64,000 nt of DNA from Deltaproteobacteria bacterium (GTDB lineage: Bacteria > Myxococcota_A > UBA796 > GCA-2862545): the NCBI GenBank assembly GCA_006226595.1, contig SBGP01000103.1, forward strand, positions 1 to 64,000. Direction: 5' to 3'. The notes beneath the pieces are model-generated. The model worked only from the letters and a program-made list of their open reading frames with translations. It was not told the origin of the DNA and did not search any database. The position numbers were made by a program, and so were the translations under genes. Positions 33,280 through 43,905 of the stretch are shown here, piece by piece. Numbering within the stretch: the stretch's first letter is position 1; every line of letters starts with the position of its first letter.

Positions 33280-34604
33280 TCCAGCGCGTGCTCATCGCGA
33301 ACCGCGGTGAGGTCGCCCGTCGCCTCATCCGGCACTTCAAGGCCCAGGGCATCGAGACCATCTCCGTGTTCTCCGAGCCCGACGTCGATCAGCCGTGGGT
33401 GGAGGAGGCCGACTACGCCGTGTACCTGAACGGTCGCACGGTCGCCGAGACCTACCTCGACGCCCAGAAGATCGTGTCCGCGGCGATGGATGCTGCGGCG
33501 GACGCCATTCACCCCGGGTACTGCTTCCTCGCGGATCGGGTCGACTTCTACGCACTGTGCGAGAGCGCGAACCTGTTCGCCTATGGCGCCGGACGCCCGC
33601 TGCTCGAGGTCGTCGGTGACCGCATCGCGGTGCGCGAGCTCGGGCGCAGCCTCGAGCTCGACGTCGTGCCGGGCAGCGACGTGCTCACCCAGGACATGGA
33701 CATCGTCGCCGAGGCGGTCCAGGTCGGCTTTCCGCTGTACATCAAGGCCCAGCACAGCAGCCGCTGCCGGCGTGTGGCCCAGCTGTCCGAGCTCGGCCAG
33801 GCCCTGGGCGAGTTCCAGCAGGCGACGCGCGATGCCGTGTTCCTCGAGCGCGCCATCGATCGCATGCGCTACATCAGCGTCGTGGTCGTCGGTGACGACG
33901 AGGTGGGCAGCGTGCCCCTCGGAATCGTCGACTCGTCGATCCGCACGCAGCAGCAGACCTGGATCGAAGAGATGGGCCCCGAGGTCGTCCCCGGCGAGTT
34001 CGGGCTCGCGATCCAGGGCGCATCGGTGGCCCTGGCCGATCAGCTGGACTGGCGTGGTGTGGGTCGCGTGCGCTGGGCACTGTCGGGCGGGAGCGTTTTC
34101 CTCATCGGCTTCACCCCGCGTCTGCCCACCGGGTACTCGCTGACCGAGGCCGTCCACGGGCTCGACCTGCTCGAAGTCCAGGAAAAGACGCTGGTCGGGG
34201 GGCACCTCGGTTGGGGGCACCTCGACACCCAGCCGAACCGTGCCGGGCTCCAGCTTCGGCTGATCCACATCCCCGAGTCCGACGGTCAGCGCGCCGAGGG
34301 CGTGCTCGAGACCTTCGACCTCCCGGAAGGAGAGGGTGTGATCGTCGAGACCGCCCTCGAGGCGGGGCTCACCCTGGGGCCGGACACCGAGCCGCTGCTC
34401 GCCAAGATCACCGTGCTCGCACCCACGCGGCAGGCGGCCATCGTCAAGGCGCGCGCGGCGATTGGGGCGGTGGCGATCGAGGGGGTTCGACACAACGCGG
34501 ATGCGCTCCGTGCGGTGCTCGAGGACCCGCGCTACTGGTCCGGAGACCTGCACCTCGACACGCTCAGCGCGAAGCTGCGCGAGCTGGCGGGGGATGCCGG
34601 CTAG
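33264..34604 (+). CDS. Degenerate biotin-carboxylase (ATP-grasp) homologue
   Basis: A 446-aa protein that aligns along its length with acetyl-CoA carboxylase biotin carboxylase: R-V-L-I-A-N-R-G-E-V-A-R-R (8-20), D-A-I-H-P-G-Y (80-86), G-D-R-I-A-V-R-E. Key parts are lost. The ATP loop GGGGRG is H-S-S-R-C-R-R (164-170), HIEVQ is Y-I-S-V-V (203-207), and the Mg/catalytic E-M-N-x-R-L-Q-V-E-H strand is I-G-F-T-P-R-L-P-T-G-Y (281-291). ATP-dependent biotin carboxylation is very unlikely. The GTG at 33264 has GGGAG upstream and overlaps the crotonase by 16 nt, suggesting a complex with it. Perhaps a regulatory subunit. Confidence 0.8.
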   Translation: MERPLIQRVLIANRGEVARRLIRHFKAQGIETISVFSEPDVDQPWVEEADYAVYLNGRTVAETYLDAQKIVSAAMDAAADAIHPGYCFLADRVDFYALCESANLFAYGAGRPLLEVVGDRIAVRELGRSLELDVVPGSDVLTQDMDIVAEAVQVGFPLYIKAQHSSRCRRVAQLSELGQALGEFQQATRDAVFLERAIDRMRYISVVVVGDDEVGSVPLGIVDSSIRTQQQTWIEEMGPEVVPGEFGLAIQGASVALADQLDWRGVGRVRWALSGGSVFLIGFTPRLPTGYSLTEAVHGLDLLEVQEKTLVGGHLGWGHLDTQPNRAGLQLRLIHIPESDGQRAEGVLETFDLPEGEGVIVETALEAGLTLGPDTEPLLAKITVLAPTRQAAIVKARAAIGAVAIEGVRHNADALRAVLEDPRYWSGDLHLDTLSAKLRELAGDAG

Positions 34605-34667
34605 GGCGTGCACGGTTAGCCGTGCCGGAAGCTGCGCCCTCGAATGTCGGGCGCCAGGAGGCTTCCG

Positions 34668-35036
34668 TTGTCCTACCGTCCCCAGCGGGTCGGCGAGATG
34701 ATCTTCCGCGAGCTCGCGCTGCGCCTGCGCACCGAGGTCAAGGACGAGCGCGTCGGCGACATCTCCATCACGCGCGTCGAGGTCAACCGCGACCTGTCCC
34801 GTGCCGTCGTGTTCTTCCTCCCGCTCGGTGGCGGCGAGGTGAGCGCCGAGCTGGCCGAGGGCCTGGTCGAGGCGGCTCGTCAGCTGCGCGGACCGATCGG
34901 ACGCTCCCTCCGTCTCCGGCATGCGCCCGAGCTCGTGTTCAAGGAAGACACCGAGCACGACAAGGCGCTTCGCGTCGCTCGCCTGCTCGACCAGATCGCG
35001 CATGACCGCGAGGAGGAGAGCGGGGAGGAGTCGTGA
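34668..35036 (+). CDS. rbfA: Ribosome-binding factor A, TTG start
   Basis: RbfA helps 16S rRNA 5'-end maturation and 30S assembly, especially in the cold. The 122-aa protein has S-Y-R-P-Q-R-V-G-E, the KH-like fold with V-G-D-I-S-I-T-R-V-E-V-N-R-D-L and L-R-H-A-P-E-L-V-F. A TTG at 34668 carries a perfect AGGAGG six nt before it, while the ATG at 34644 has none, so TTG is preferred. The end overlaps the GTG of truB (GTGA). In most bacteria infB precedes rbfA; here a pseudo-biotin-carboxylase gene does. Confidence 0.92.
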   Translation: MSYRPQRVGEMIFRELALRLRTEVKDERVGDISITRVEVNRDLSRAVVFFLPLGGGEVSAELAEGLVEAARQLRGPIGRSLRLRHAPELVFKEDTEHDKALRVARLLDQIAHDREEESGEES

Positions 35037-36007
35037 CCGCCGCTTTCCTCGTGATCGACAAGCCCGCTGGCATCACCTCGCACGATGTCGTGGCCGCGGT
35101 GCGCGCGGTGACGGGCATCAAGAAGGTCGGTCACACTGGCACGCTCGACCCCTTCGCCACGGGTGTCCTCCCGCTCGCGCTGGGGCCGGCCACGCGTCTC
35201 ATCGAGTTCCTCGACGAGGGACTCAAGGTCTACGACGCCACGGTCCAGCTCGGCTCTGCGACCGATACCGGTGACTTCACCGGCGAGGTCGTGGCCGAGG
35301 TCCCGGTGCCCGATCTCGACGACGACCGCATCGACGAGGTCCTCGAGCAATTCCTCGGGGAGCAGGGCCAGCGGCCGCCGATGTACTCGGCGATCAAGGT
35401 GAAGGGCAAGCCCCTCTACAAGTACGCGCGCAAAGGCGAGATCATCGAGGTCGCCGAGCGGCGCATCACCGTGTACGACCTCGCGGTCGTCGAGCGCGCC
35501 GAGGGCATGCTCCGGCTGAACATTCGCTGCAGCCGCGGCACGTACGCGCGTGTGCTCGCCGACGACATCGCCACGGCGCTCGGAACCCGCGGACACCTCA
35601 CCGCACTGGAACGTCCCCGTTCCGGTCCGTTCTTCCTCGAGGATGCGCTGTCGATGCCCGCGCTCGCCGAGCTGGTGGCTCCCGGCAGCGGACGCCCGTG
35701 GGAAGACGTGCTCCTCACGCGCCGCAAGGGCGGGGAGCGGGTGGCCTGGCGCCCCCGCGACGAGGTCCGTGCGGGCCTTGCCCCGTGGCTCAAGTCGCCG
35801 CTCGAGGCGCTGTCGCACCTGCCGATGGTCGACGTGACCGAGTCCGTGGCCAAGCGCATCCGCTCGGGTGGTGCACCGCCACCGCCGCCTCGCGCGGTCG
35901 AGGGTGGGGGGCGCTTCGTCGCGGCGCTCGGTGACGAGCTGGTCGCCGTGTTCGAGCGCAGCGAGCGCGGCGTGCGCAGCCTGAAGGTGATTCCGCCGGC
36001 AGAGTAG
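35033..36007 (+). CDS. truB: tRNA pseudouridine(55) synthase
   Basis: Makes pseudouridine 55 in the T-loop of tRNAs. The catalytic Asp39 is in G-H-T-G-T-L-D-P-F-A-T-G-V-L-P. Other family marks are the start F-L-V-I-D-K-P-A-G-I-T-S-H and the C-S-R-G-T-Y-A-R segment. The 324-aa length includes an extra Pro-rich C-terminal section (G-G-A-P-P-P-P-P-R) beyond the catalytic domain, probably a PUA-like remnant. The GTG start overlaps rbfA by four nt, so both are coupled. Confidence 0.95.
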   Translation: MTAAFLVIDKPAGITSHDVVAAVRAVTGIKKVGHTGTLDPFATGVLPLALGPATRLIEFLDEGLKVYDATVQLGSATDTGDFTGEVVAEVPVPDLDDDRIDEVLEQFLGEQGQRPPMYSAIKVKGKPLYKYARKGEIIEVAERRITVYDLAVVERAEGMLRLNIRCSRGTYARVLADDIATALGTRGHLTALERPRSGPFFLEDALSMPALAELVAPGSGRPWEDVLLTRRKGGERVAWRPRDEVRAGLAPWLKSPLEALSHLPMVDVTESVAKRIRSGGAPPPPPRAVEGGGRFVAALGDELVAVFERSERGVRSLKVIPPAE

Positions 36008-36017
36008 GGGCCCGACC

Positions 36018-36046
36018 TTGACGGCGTGCCTGCCCCGAGGCATATG
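36018..36046 (+). promoter_or_regulatory. Sigma-70-type promoter for rpsO
   Basis: TTGACG (36018-36023), a 17-nt spacer and CATATG (36041-36046) match a housekeeping promoter well. Transcription would start near 36053, leaving about a 100-nt leader before rpsO, long enough for S15 autoregulation as known in E. coli. Confidence 0.55.
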
Positions 36047-36153
36047 GCGACCCGTCCGGACACGTCGTCCGGCAAACTCACATGCCGGAAGCGACGGCAC
36101 CTCGGGTTGACGCCAGCCCGACCACCTGTTGCTCCCGGGTCGAGGAGAATCTC

Positions 36154-36423
36154 ATGGCGCTCTCGCCCACGGACAAGGCCGCGATCATCGAAGAGTACAA
36201 GACCCACGAGGGAGACACTGGCTCCCCCGAGGTCCAGATCGCGATTCTTACGGCCCGCATCCGTTACCTCACGGACCACTTCAAGTCCCACCACCTGGAC
36301 CACGCCTCCCGGCGCGGTCTGCTCAAGCTGGTCGGTCAGCGTCGCAAGCTTCAGAAGTACCTGAAGAACGCCGACGCCGAGCGGTACGAGTCGCTGCGTC
36401 AGCGCCTCGGCCTGCGTCGCTAA
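36154..36423 (+). CDS. rpsO: 30S ribosomal protein S15
   Basis: An 89-aa protein with the typical helix bundle: [35 protein letters not shown] and [10 protein letters not shown]. It binds 16S rRNA in the platform and is an early assembly protein. The ATG at 36154 has GAGGAG 6 nt upstream; an in-frame ATG at 36082 is not needed. It is followed by a terminator and then pnp, the widely conserved order. Confidence 0.97.
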   Translation: MALSPTDKAAIIEEYKTHEGDTGSPEVQIAILTARIRYLTDHFKSHHLDHASRRGLLKLVGQRRKLQKYLKNADAERYESLRQRLGLRR

Positions 36424-36431
36424 GGTTCGTG

Positions 36432-36462
36432 AGAGCGGCTCCCTCGGGGGCCGCTCTTTCGC
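36432..36462 (+). terminator. Terminator after rpsO
   Basis: An 8-bp perfect stem AGAGCGGC / GCCGCTCT with a 10-nt loop is followed by TTCGC TTTC. It is T-poor, so possibly an attenuator that lets some reads continue into pnp. Confidence 0.65.
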
Positions 36463-36859
36463 TTTCGGCCTTCGGTTTCGAGGCGTCCTTCGTGGAACAG
36501 TTTCGAACCGGACGCAGGGCGGCTGATGCCGCCGACCGGAAGCAGGGCTATATGCCCACAGTCCCCGAGCGGGACACGCTCTTTTCATGTCACACCGCAC
36601 CGAGACGTGCTCCGCAGCTCTTCACGGGCTGAGCGCGGTCTGACCCCGGTTTCCGGGGGATGCCCACTGCTCATTCCGGGTAGGTCTGTGGGTCACGGAG
36701 CAGGTTCTCCGCAGCGGACACAGCCGCTCGCCGCCACCGAGCGCGGCGGGGCGGTCGTCTGCGCGTGGACCAACGTGTCGTCGCGGTGATTTCCATCACC
36801 CGTCCCGCCTCGTCTTCCGAGGTCGGGAGGAGTCCATCGAGACTCCACGAGGAACACAC
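36463..36859 (+). promoter_or_regulatory. Long pnp leader region with a hairpin next to the start
   Basis: About 400 nt without a credible gene precede pnp. Short reading frames inside have poor codon patterns. The last part folds: GGAGTC (36829-36834), a 6-nt loop, GACTCC (36841-36846), directly before GAGGA and the GTG. In E. coli the pnp leader hairpin is cut by RNase III and then bound by PNPase itself; this arrangement would suit such feedback. No clear promoter is visible in the rest. Confidence 0.4.
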
Positions 36860-38968
<2,109 letters not shown>

Positions 38969-38989
38969 TCCTGGCACCTCGAGCGTGTG

Positions 38990-39020
38990 AGCCCGGTCAC
39001 GTCATCGACGTGGTCGGGCT
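38990..39020 (+). terminator. Terminator after pnp
   Basis: AGCCCG/CGGGCT outer stem with an inner CACGTC/GACGTG stem, ATC loop, followed by TTTCC; 21 nt after the pnp stop. Confidence 0.7.
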
Positions 39021-39087
39021 TTCCGCGTCTTGGGCCCGAGCTTCGCGGCCTCCGGGGTAAGGTGACCGACCCTGATTCGGAGGCTCC

Positions 39088-39540
39088 GTGAAGCTCGCAC
39101 CCCCGTCCATCGAACTGTCCGACAACGCCGTGAAGGCCCTGGCCATCGCCATGCGGGATGTGGCGCGTGCGGATGGCGAGCATCCTCGCGAGATGCAGCT
39201 CATCCAGGAGTTTGCGCGGGGACTCGAGCTCGGCGAGGACCCCGCCGACCTGTCGACCATCGCGGGCCCCACCGAGGCCGAGCTGTTCCTCAAGTCCCTG
39301 GTGCTCGTCGCGCTGGCCGACGGTGTGGTGACCGAGGGCGAGGGGCAGGTCATTCGCGACTACGCCGACCGCCTCGGCTTCGGTGAGCCCGAGGTCGCGC
39401 GGTGCACGACCGACGTCGCCGCCGGCATGCTGTCCGAGCTGCAGGGCGTGACCCACTTCAGGGAGCAGGTGATCGAGATCGGCGAGCGCATGGGCCTCGA
39501 TCGGTTCACCATCCTCCACGCCCTCGAGGGCGAGGCCTGA
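39088..39540 (+). CDS. TerB-like all-helical protein
   Basis: A 150-aa cytoplasmic protein with two repeats of the TerB-type acidic pattern: A-R-A-D-G-E-H near 28 and A-L-A-D-G-V-V-T-E-G-E near 75, each before a helix. TerB-like domains are found in tellurite/stress gene sets and as membrane-associated modules; a metal-binding role has been proposed for them. No other ter genes are close. The GTG at 39088 has GGAGG 4 nt upstream. It is alone between the pnp terminator and the next promoter. Confidence 0.7.
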   Translation: MKLAPPSIELSDNAVKALAIAMRDVARADGEHPREMQLIQEFARGLELGEDPADLSTIAGPTEAELFLKSLVLVALADGVVTEGEGQVIRDYADRLGFGEPEVARCTTDVAAGMLSELQGVTHFREQVIEIGERMGLDRFTILHALEGEA

Positions 39541-39576
39541 TCTCGGTGACAGCTGGCTGACAACCGTCAGTCGGGC

Positions 39577-39605
39577 TTGGCAGTGACCTCGAAGTCCCGT
39601 ACGCT
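39577..39605 (+). promoter_or_regulatory. Candidate promoter of the PNGase F-like gene
   Basis: TTGGCA (39577-39582), 17-nt spacer, TACGCT (39600-39605), 18 nt before the start codon. A short stem CTGAC-AACC-GTCAG (39557-39570) just upstream may end the previous transcript. Confidence 0.45.
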
Positions 39606-39623
39606 GCGCCGTCCGGAGGTTCG

Positions 39624-41459
39624 ATGCGTCCAGCTCTCGTCCTGTTTCTCGGGTCTGTCGCCTGCACGGGAGCCGAGCCCGAAGACAGCGCGGTGGACAC
39701 GACGCCGCCGACCCGCTGCGAGCAGCTGGGACGCGCGGAACGGGCCTTCGTCGCGGGAAGTGGTGCGCTCAACGAGCCGGCCGGCGAGGTGCGCTTGCCG
39801 CTGCGCTCCGGCGAGACGTGGACCATGGCGTCGAACTGGAGTGGCTGCGACTCGTGGGTGATCATCCCGTCGCGTCCGCGCCAGAACGGGTCCTTTCCCA
39901 ACGAGGACGTGTGGAAAGCGGACCACCTGGAGCTGATCCAGAACAGTCCCGACAACGTGCACTACTTCTTCGTGCCCGCGAACGGGGAGGACATCGAGAG
40001 CCGCCTCAACGACGCGGAGTTCGCGTTCAACGCAGCGCTCGTGCAGCTGCCCCAGGACGAGTTCGACGACTGGCGCGAGCGCGTGCACTTCGTCACGGAG
40101 ACCCCGGCGAGCCTCGGCGGATGGCTCGGCGATGCGCTCGTCAACCCGGGCTGGGGCATCGTCATCGGTCCCGACCAGGTCGTGCGCTATCTCGGGAGCT
40201 TTGCCGATCCGTCGCGGTACAGCAGCTCGGTGGGCTGGTTCGAGCCCAACCTCGCCAAGGCGGCGAACGAGGCGCACTACGGAAACTTCCGGGTCGAGCG
40301 CGACGCGCGGCTCGCCGCCGAGGAGGCCGAGATCGTCCCGGTGTTCGAGGGCGCCGCGGTCCAGGGCAGTGGCTACGCCGAGGTCACGCTGCCGGCGAAC
40401 ATCGCTGACTACGACACGCTCGAGTTCGACCTGACGATGAACTGCCAGGGCGAGGGCGAGTTCGGAACCTGTCCGGCGTGGGACTACCTCGTGTACCTGC
40501 ATCAGTGCGACGACGAGGTCGACGCCGCGGACGCGTATGCGACGACCTCCTGCCAGCCCTACGTGCCCGAGGTGATGGGCCTGTGCCACGCGGATGGCAC
40601 GGCTACCGAGACCGAGTGTCGCGACGTGGGTGCCTGCGAGGACGAATCCGGCGCGGTGTGGACGTGCGAGGGCCACGAGCCCGCCATCGCCGCGGACACG
40701 CTCTCCGGATCCTGTGCCAGCCCGCTGGGTGAGGGGACGCAGGGCACCTACACGTGCAACGCGGACGGCACCGGGTACGACGCGCTCGTGTGTCCCTGCA
40801 ACACCGAGATCGGCCGGTGGATCACGACCTACCACCGCGAGGGTCGCTACGTGCACGAAGCGACGCCCTTCCTGGCGCTGATGCAGGATGGAGGCACGCG
40901 ACGCTACCGCTTCGCGACGTCGCAGCCCTACGACCTCGACCTCGACTTCCGGTTCTCGAATCGCGGCATCGGTGTGCGTCCGACCTCGATGAGTCGTCTG
41001 CACCGCGGCGCGTATTACTCGCCGACGGTGAACGAGTCCTACCAGCCCATCGACGTCGATGTGCCGTCGAGTGCGGCGAGGGTCGAGCTCGCAACAGTGG
41101 TCTCGGGACACGGAGGCGGTCAGCTCAACTGCGGAGAGTTCTGCCGCACGACGAACCACTTCACCGTGGGCGGCGAGGAGGTCGTGATCGAGGACCCGTG
41201 GGTCGACGTCGCCAACGGCTGCGAGCAGCAGGTGAGCGAAGGCACGGTCCCCAACCAGTACGGCACGTGGTGGTACGGCCGCAACGGGTGGTGCCCTGGC
41301 AAGGAGGTCCCCGTCCAGCGCTTCGACATCACCGCTTCGGTCTCGCCCGGGAGTGCCGCCACCTTTGAGCACGCGACGTTCGGTCCCGGGGGCATGAACC
41401 TCAACGGCGGCTCGGGGGAGCGCATCGAGGTGGAGAGCTGGATGGTCGTCTACGAGTAG
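39624..41459 (+). CDS. Lipoprotein with peptide:N-glycosidase F-like domain
   Basis: A 611-aa secreted lipoprotein: signal [13 protein letters not shown] with Cys14 as the lipid site. The middle has [10 protein letters not shown] and the C-terminal part V-V-S-G-H-G...C-G-E-F-C...H-F-T-V-G-G...G-W-C-P-G. That spacing of His, Cys and Trp residues is typical of the two eight-stranded beta domains of PNGase F, which cut N-glycans from glycoproteins. Fourteen or more cysteines suggest disulfides. It may release sugar or glycopeptides from prey or environmental glycoproteins. It has its own promoter and GGAGG. Confidence 0.7.
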   Translation: MRPALVLFLGSVACTGAEPEDSAVDTTPPTRCEQLGRAERAFVAGSGALNEPAGEVRLPLRSGETWTMASNWSGCDSWVIIPSRPRQNGSFPNEDVWKADHLELIQNSPDNVHYFFVPANGEDIESRLNDAEFAFNAALVQLPQDEFDDWRERVHFVTETPASLGGWLGDALVNPGWGIVIGPDQVVRYLGSFADPSRYSSSVGWFEPNLAKAANEAHYGNFRVERDARLAAEEAEIVPVFEGAAVQGSGYAEVTLPANIADYDTLEFDLTMNCQGEGEFGTCPAWDYLVYLHQCDDEVDAADAYATTSCQPYVPEVMGLCHADGTATETECRDVGACEDESGAVWTCEGHEPAIAADTLSGSCASPLGEGTQGTYTCNADGTGYDALVCPCNTEIGRWITTYHREGRYVHEATPFLALMQDGGTRRYRFATSQPYDLDLDFRFSNRGIGVRPTSMSRLHRGAYYSPTVNESYQPIDVDVPSSAARVELATVVSGHGGGQLNCGEFCRTTNHFTVGGEEVVIEDPWVDVANGCEQQVSEGTVPNQYGTWWYGRNGWCPGKEVPVQRFDITASVSPGSAATFEHATFGPGGMNLNGGSGERIEVESWMVVYE

Positions 41460-41509
41460 GGGTCGCGCCGGCCGGAGTCACCCGATACACGGGTCGGCCG
41501 GAGGTCGTC

Positions 41510-41962
41510 GTGTCCCAGCCCCGTATCCAGGTCGTCCTGCTTCCCCATGGCGAGGGCATCGAGCTGCCCCAGTACCAGACCGCGCTCTCCGCGGGCTGCG
41601 ACGTACGCGCCGCGGTCACCGAGCCCTACGTGCTCGGCCCCGGTGAGCGCTACCCGGTACCCGCGGGCTTTCGCATCGCCATTCCGGCGGGCTTCGAGGT
41701 GCAGATCCGGCCGCGCTCGGGCCTGGCCCTGCGCCACGGCGTGACCGTGCCCAACGCACCGGGCACCATCGACGCCGACTATCGCGGCGAGCTCAAGATC
41801 CTGCTCGCGAACTACGGCAGCGAGCCCTTCGTGATCGAGCGGGGTGCACGCATCGCGCAGATGGTCATCGCGCCGGTGGTCCAGGCGACGTTCGCGGTGG
41901 TCGCGGAGCTCGACGACACGGAGCGTGGCCACGGGGGCTTCGGCTCGACGGGCGTCGCCTAG
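41510..41962 (+). CDS. dut: Deoxyuridine 5'-triphosphate nucleotidohydrolase (dUTPase)
   Basis: Hydrolyses dUTP to dUMP and pyrophosphate, keeping uracil out of DNA. The 150-aa trimeric-type enzyme shows all motifs in order: A-G-C-D-V-R-A-A (28-35), P-R-S-G-L-A (68-73), [13 protein letters not shown] (82-94, catalytic Asp88), R-I-A-Q-M and the flexible C-terminal arm [13 protein letters not shown] at 41510 with GGAGG 5 nt before it. Its stop is one nt from the end of the convergent lipoprotein gene. Confidence 0.96.
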   Translation: MSQPRIQVVLLPHGEGIELPQYQTALSAGCDVRAAVTEPYVLGPGERYPVPAGFRIAIPAGFEVQIRPRSGLALRHGVTVPNAPGTIDADYRGELKILLANYGSEPFVIERGARIAQMVIAPVVQATFAVVAELDDTERGHGGFGSTGVA

Positions 41963-41963
41963 C

Positions 41964-42221
41964 CTACTCGCAGGAAGGGCAGGACTCGAGGTCCTGGACC
42001 AGCTGCCCATCCACGCACTCGATGCGGTCGGCCTCGCACGCGAAGTACGCGCCGCAGTCGAGGTCGTCGAGGTTCTCGTACGCGAAGCAGCTCGCGTTGA
42101 GTCCGAGCGGGTCGAGCCCGCAGGCCTCCCGCTCTTCGTTGATGCGCTCGGTCGCCCGCTCGCACAGGGCCTGGTTGTCGGCGCAGCCCACGAGGAGCAG
42201 CGCGAGCGCAAACGGTCGCAT
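41964..42221 (-). CDS. Small Cys-rich lipoprotein
   Basis: An 85-aa lipoprotein with lipobox L-L-V-G-C (Cys13). The mature part of about 72 residues has eight further cysteines, including D-C-G-A-Y-F-A-C and the final S-C-P-S-C-E, so it should form several disulfides in the periplasm. No family recognised. It starts 2 nt after the ffh stop on the same strand, so it is co-transcribed with ffh, an odd combination. Confidence 0.75.
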   Translation of the reverse strand: MRPFALALLLVGCADNQALCERATERINEEREACGLDPLGLNASCFAYENLDDLDCGAYFACEADRIECVDGQLVQDLESCPSCE

Positions 42222-42223
42222 GA

Positions 42224-43771
42224 CTACTTCCGGTTGTTCTTGCGCGCCTTGCGCTTGGCCTTCTGCTTGCGACGACGGTCGGCCTTCTCTTCCGGCGAGA
42301 GCGTCGGGCGCTCGGGGGCACCGCCACCCATGCCGCCGAAGCCACCCATGCCGCCGAAGCCGCCACCCATGCCGCCAAAGCCGCCGCCTCCCTGCATCTG
42401 CTGCATCTGGCGCTGCATCTGCTGGAGCTGGGCCTGGGCTGCCGCCGGGTTCTTCATCATGCCGCCGAGCCCCTTCATCATCTCCTGGGCCTGGAGGAAG
42501 CGCTCGTGAAGCGCCGCGACCTCGTCGACGGAACGACCACAGCCGAGCGCAATGCGCTCGAAGCGGCTCTGGTTGAGCACGCTCGGGTACTTGCGCTCCT
42601 GCTTGGTCATCGACTGGATGATCGCGAGGGTGCGGTCCATCTCGCGGTCGTCGAGGGCCTCGTCGGGGATCTGCGAGAGCATGTCGCCCATGAACGGCAG
42701 GCGAGCCATGATCTCCTTGAGCGGGCCCATCTTGCGCACGGTGCGCAGCTGACGGACGAAGTCGTCGTAGGAGAACTGGCCCTCGAGCAGCTTGGCGGCG
42801 TCCGCCTCGGCCTGGTCCTTGTCGACGTGACGCTCGAAGTCCTGCATGAGGCCGACGACGTCGCCGAACCCGAGGATGCGCTGGGCCAGACCCTCGGGAC
42901 GGAACTCCTCGAGCTTGTCGAGCTCCTCGCCCTGGCCGAGGAACTTGATCGGCTTGCCGGTGACGGCCTTGATCGACAGGGCCGCACCGCCGCGGGCGTC
43001 GCCGTCGAGCTTGGTGAGGATGAACCCGGTGAAGTCCATGCGCCGGTCGAACTCGGCGGCGGTCGTCACCGAGTCCTGGCCGATCATCGCGTCGACGACG
43101 AAGAACACGTTGTCGGGCTTGACCTCGGACTTGATGGCGACGATCTCGTCCATCAGCGCGTCGTCGATGGCAAGGCGTCCGGCGGTGTCGATGATCACGA
43201 CGTCACGGCCGACGTTGCGCGCCTGCTGCACCGCGAGCTTGGACAGCTGGACGGGGTCCATGCCGTTGATCGAGAATACGGGCACGCCGAGCTTGCGGCC
43301 GAGCACCATGAGCTGGTCGATGGCCGCGGGACGGTAGATGTCGGCGGCGACGAGCAGCGGCTTCTTGCCTTGCGAGAGGAGCTTCTTCGCGAGCTTGCCG
43401 GTGGTGGTGGTCTTTCCGGAGCCCTGGAGGCCGATCATCATGATCACGGCGGGCTTGCCGGAGAGCTCGATGCTGGTGTCCACCGGCCCCATGAGCTCGA
43501 CGAGCTCGTCGTAGCAGGCCTTGATGAACCAGTCCTGCGGGCTGACCTGGTGGTCCCGCCCGTCCGGCCCACGGATCGGCACGATCTCGCCGAGCGAGCG
43601 TTCCTTCACCTGGTTGATGAAGGACTTGACCACGCCGAACTCGACGTCGGCCTGGATCAGCGAGGTGCGGACCTCGCGGAGTGCTTCGGCGATGTTGTCC
43701 TCGGTGAGCTGCGCCTTGCCCTGGAGCTTGAGGCGAGCGTTGCGAAATCCCGAGGTGAGCACGTCCAGCAT
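42224..43771 (-). CDS. ffh: Signal recognition particle protein Ffh
   Basis: The GTPase that, with 4.5S RNA, targets nascent membrane proteins to FtsY. The N domain is followed by the G domain with G-L-Q-G-S-G-K-T-T-T, D-I-Y-R-P-A-A, D-T-A-G-R and T-K-L-D-G-D-A-R-G-G. The M domain (about 325-450) carries the Met-rich RNA and signal-sequence face. After it come a Gln/Met repeat and a Gly-Gly-Met/Phe stretch (GGMGGGFGGMGGFGGM) before the basic end. 515 aa, longer than E. coli (453) because of this tail. No SRP RNA gene was noticed nearby. Confidence 0.96.
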   Translation of the reverse strand: MLDVLTSGFRNARLKLQGKAQLTEDNIAEALREVRTSLIQADVEFGVVKSFINQVKERSLGEIVPIRGPDGRDHQVSPQDWFIKACYDELVELMGPVDTSIELSGKPAVIMMIGLQGSGKTTTTGKLAKKLLSQGKKPLLVAADIYRPAAIDQLMVLGRKLGVPVFSINGMDPVQLSKLAVQQARNVGRDVVIIDTAGRLAIDDALMDEIVAIKSEVKPDNVFFVVDAMIGQDSVTTAAEFDRRMDFTGFILTKLDGDARGGAALSIKAVTGKPIKFLGQGEELDKLEEFRPEGLAQRILGFGDVVGLMQDFERHVDKDQAEADAAKLLEGQFSYDDFVRQLRTVRKMGPLKEIMARLPFMGDMLSQIPDEALDDREMDRTLAIIQSMTKQERKYPSVLNQSRFERIALGCGRSVDEVAALHERFLQAQEMMKGLGGMMKNPAAAQAQLQQMQRQMQQMQGGGGFGGMGGGFGGMGGFGGMGGGAPERPTLSPEEKADRRRKQKAKRKARKNNRK

Positions 43772-43905
43772 GAAAGAGCCTCCGAGCCCGCGTGTGTAAC
43801 ACCTTCGGCGCGCACCCGGAGCGCCCGGCGGCGTGTGTCACGCGGCGGTGTATGTCTACGCGCGGCAGGTCCCCCTGGAAAGGGGTCGAGCTCGCCGCGG
43901 CGTCG

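Noticed and set aside
36526-36789. 87-codon open frame in the pnp leader
   Set aside because: No ribosome site, no recognisable sequence, and it lies where a regulatory leader is expected.
43772-43905. 4.5S/SRP RNA gene next to ffh
   Set aside because: I looked for the conserved GGAA-tetraloop helix of the SRP RNA and did not see it.
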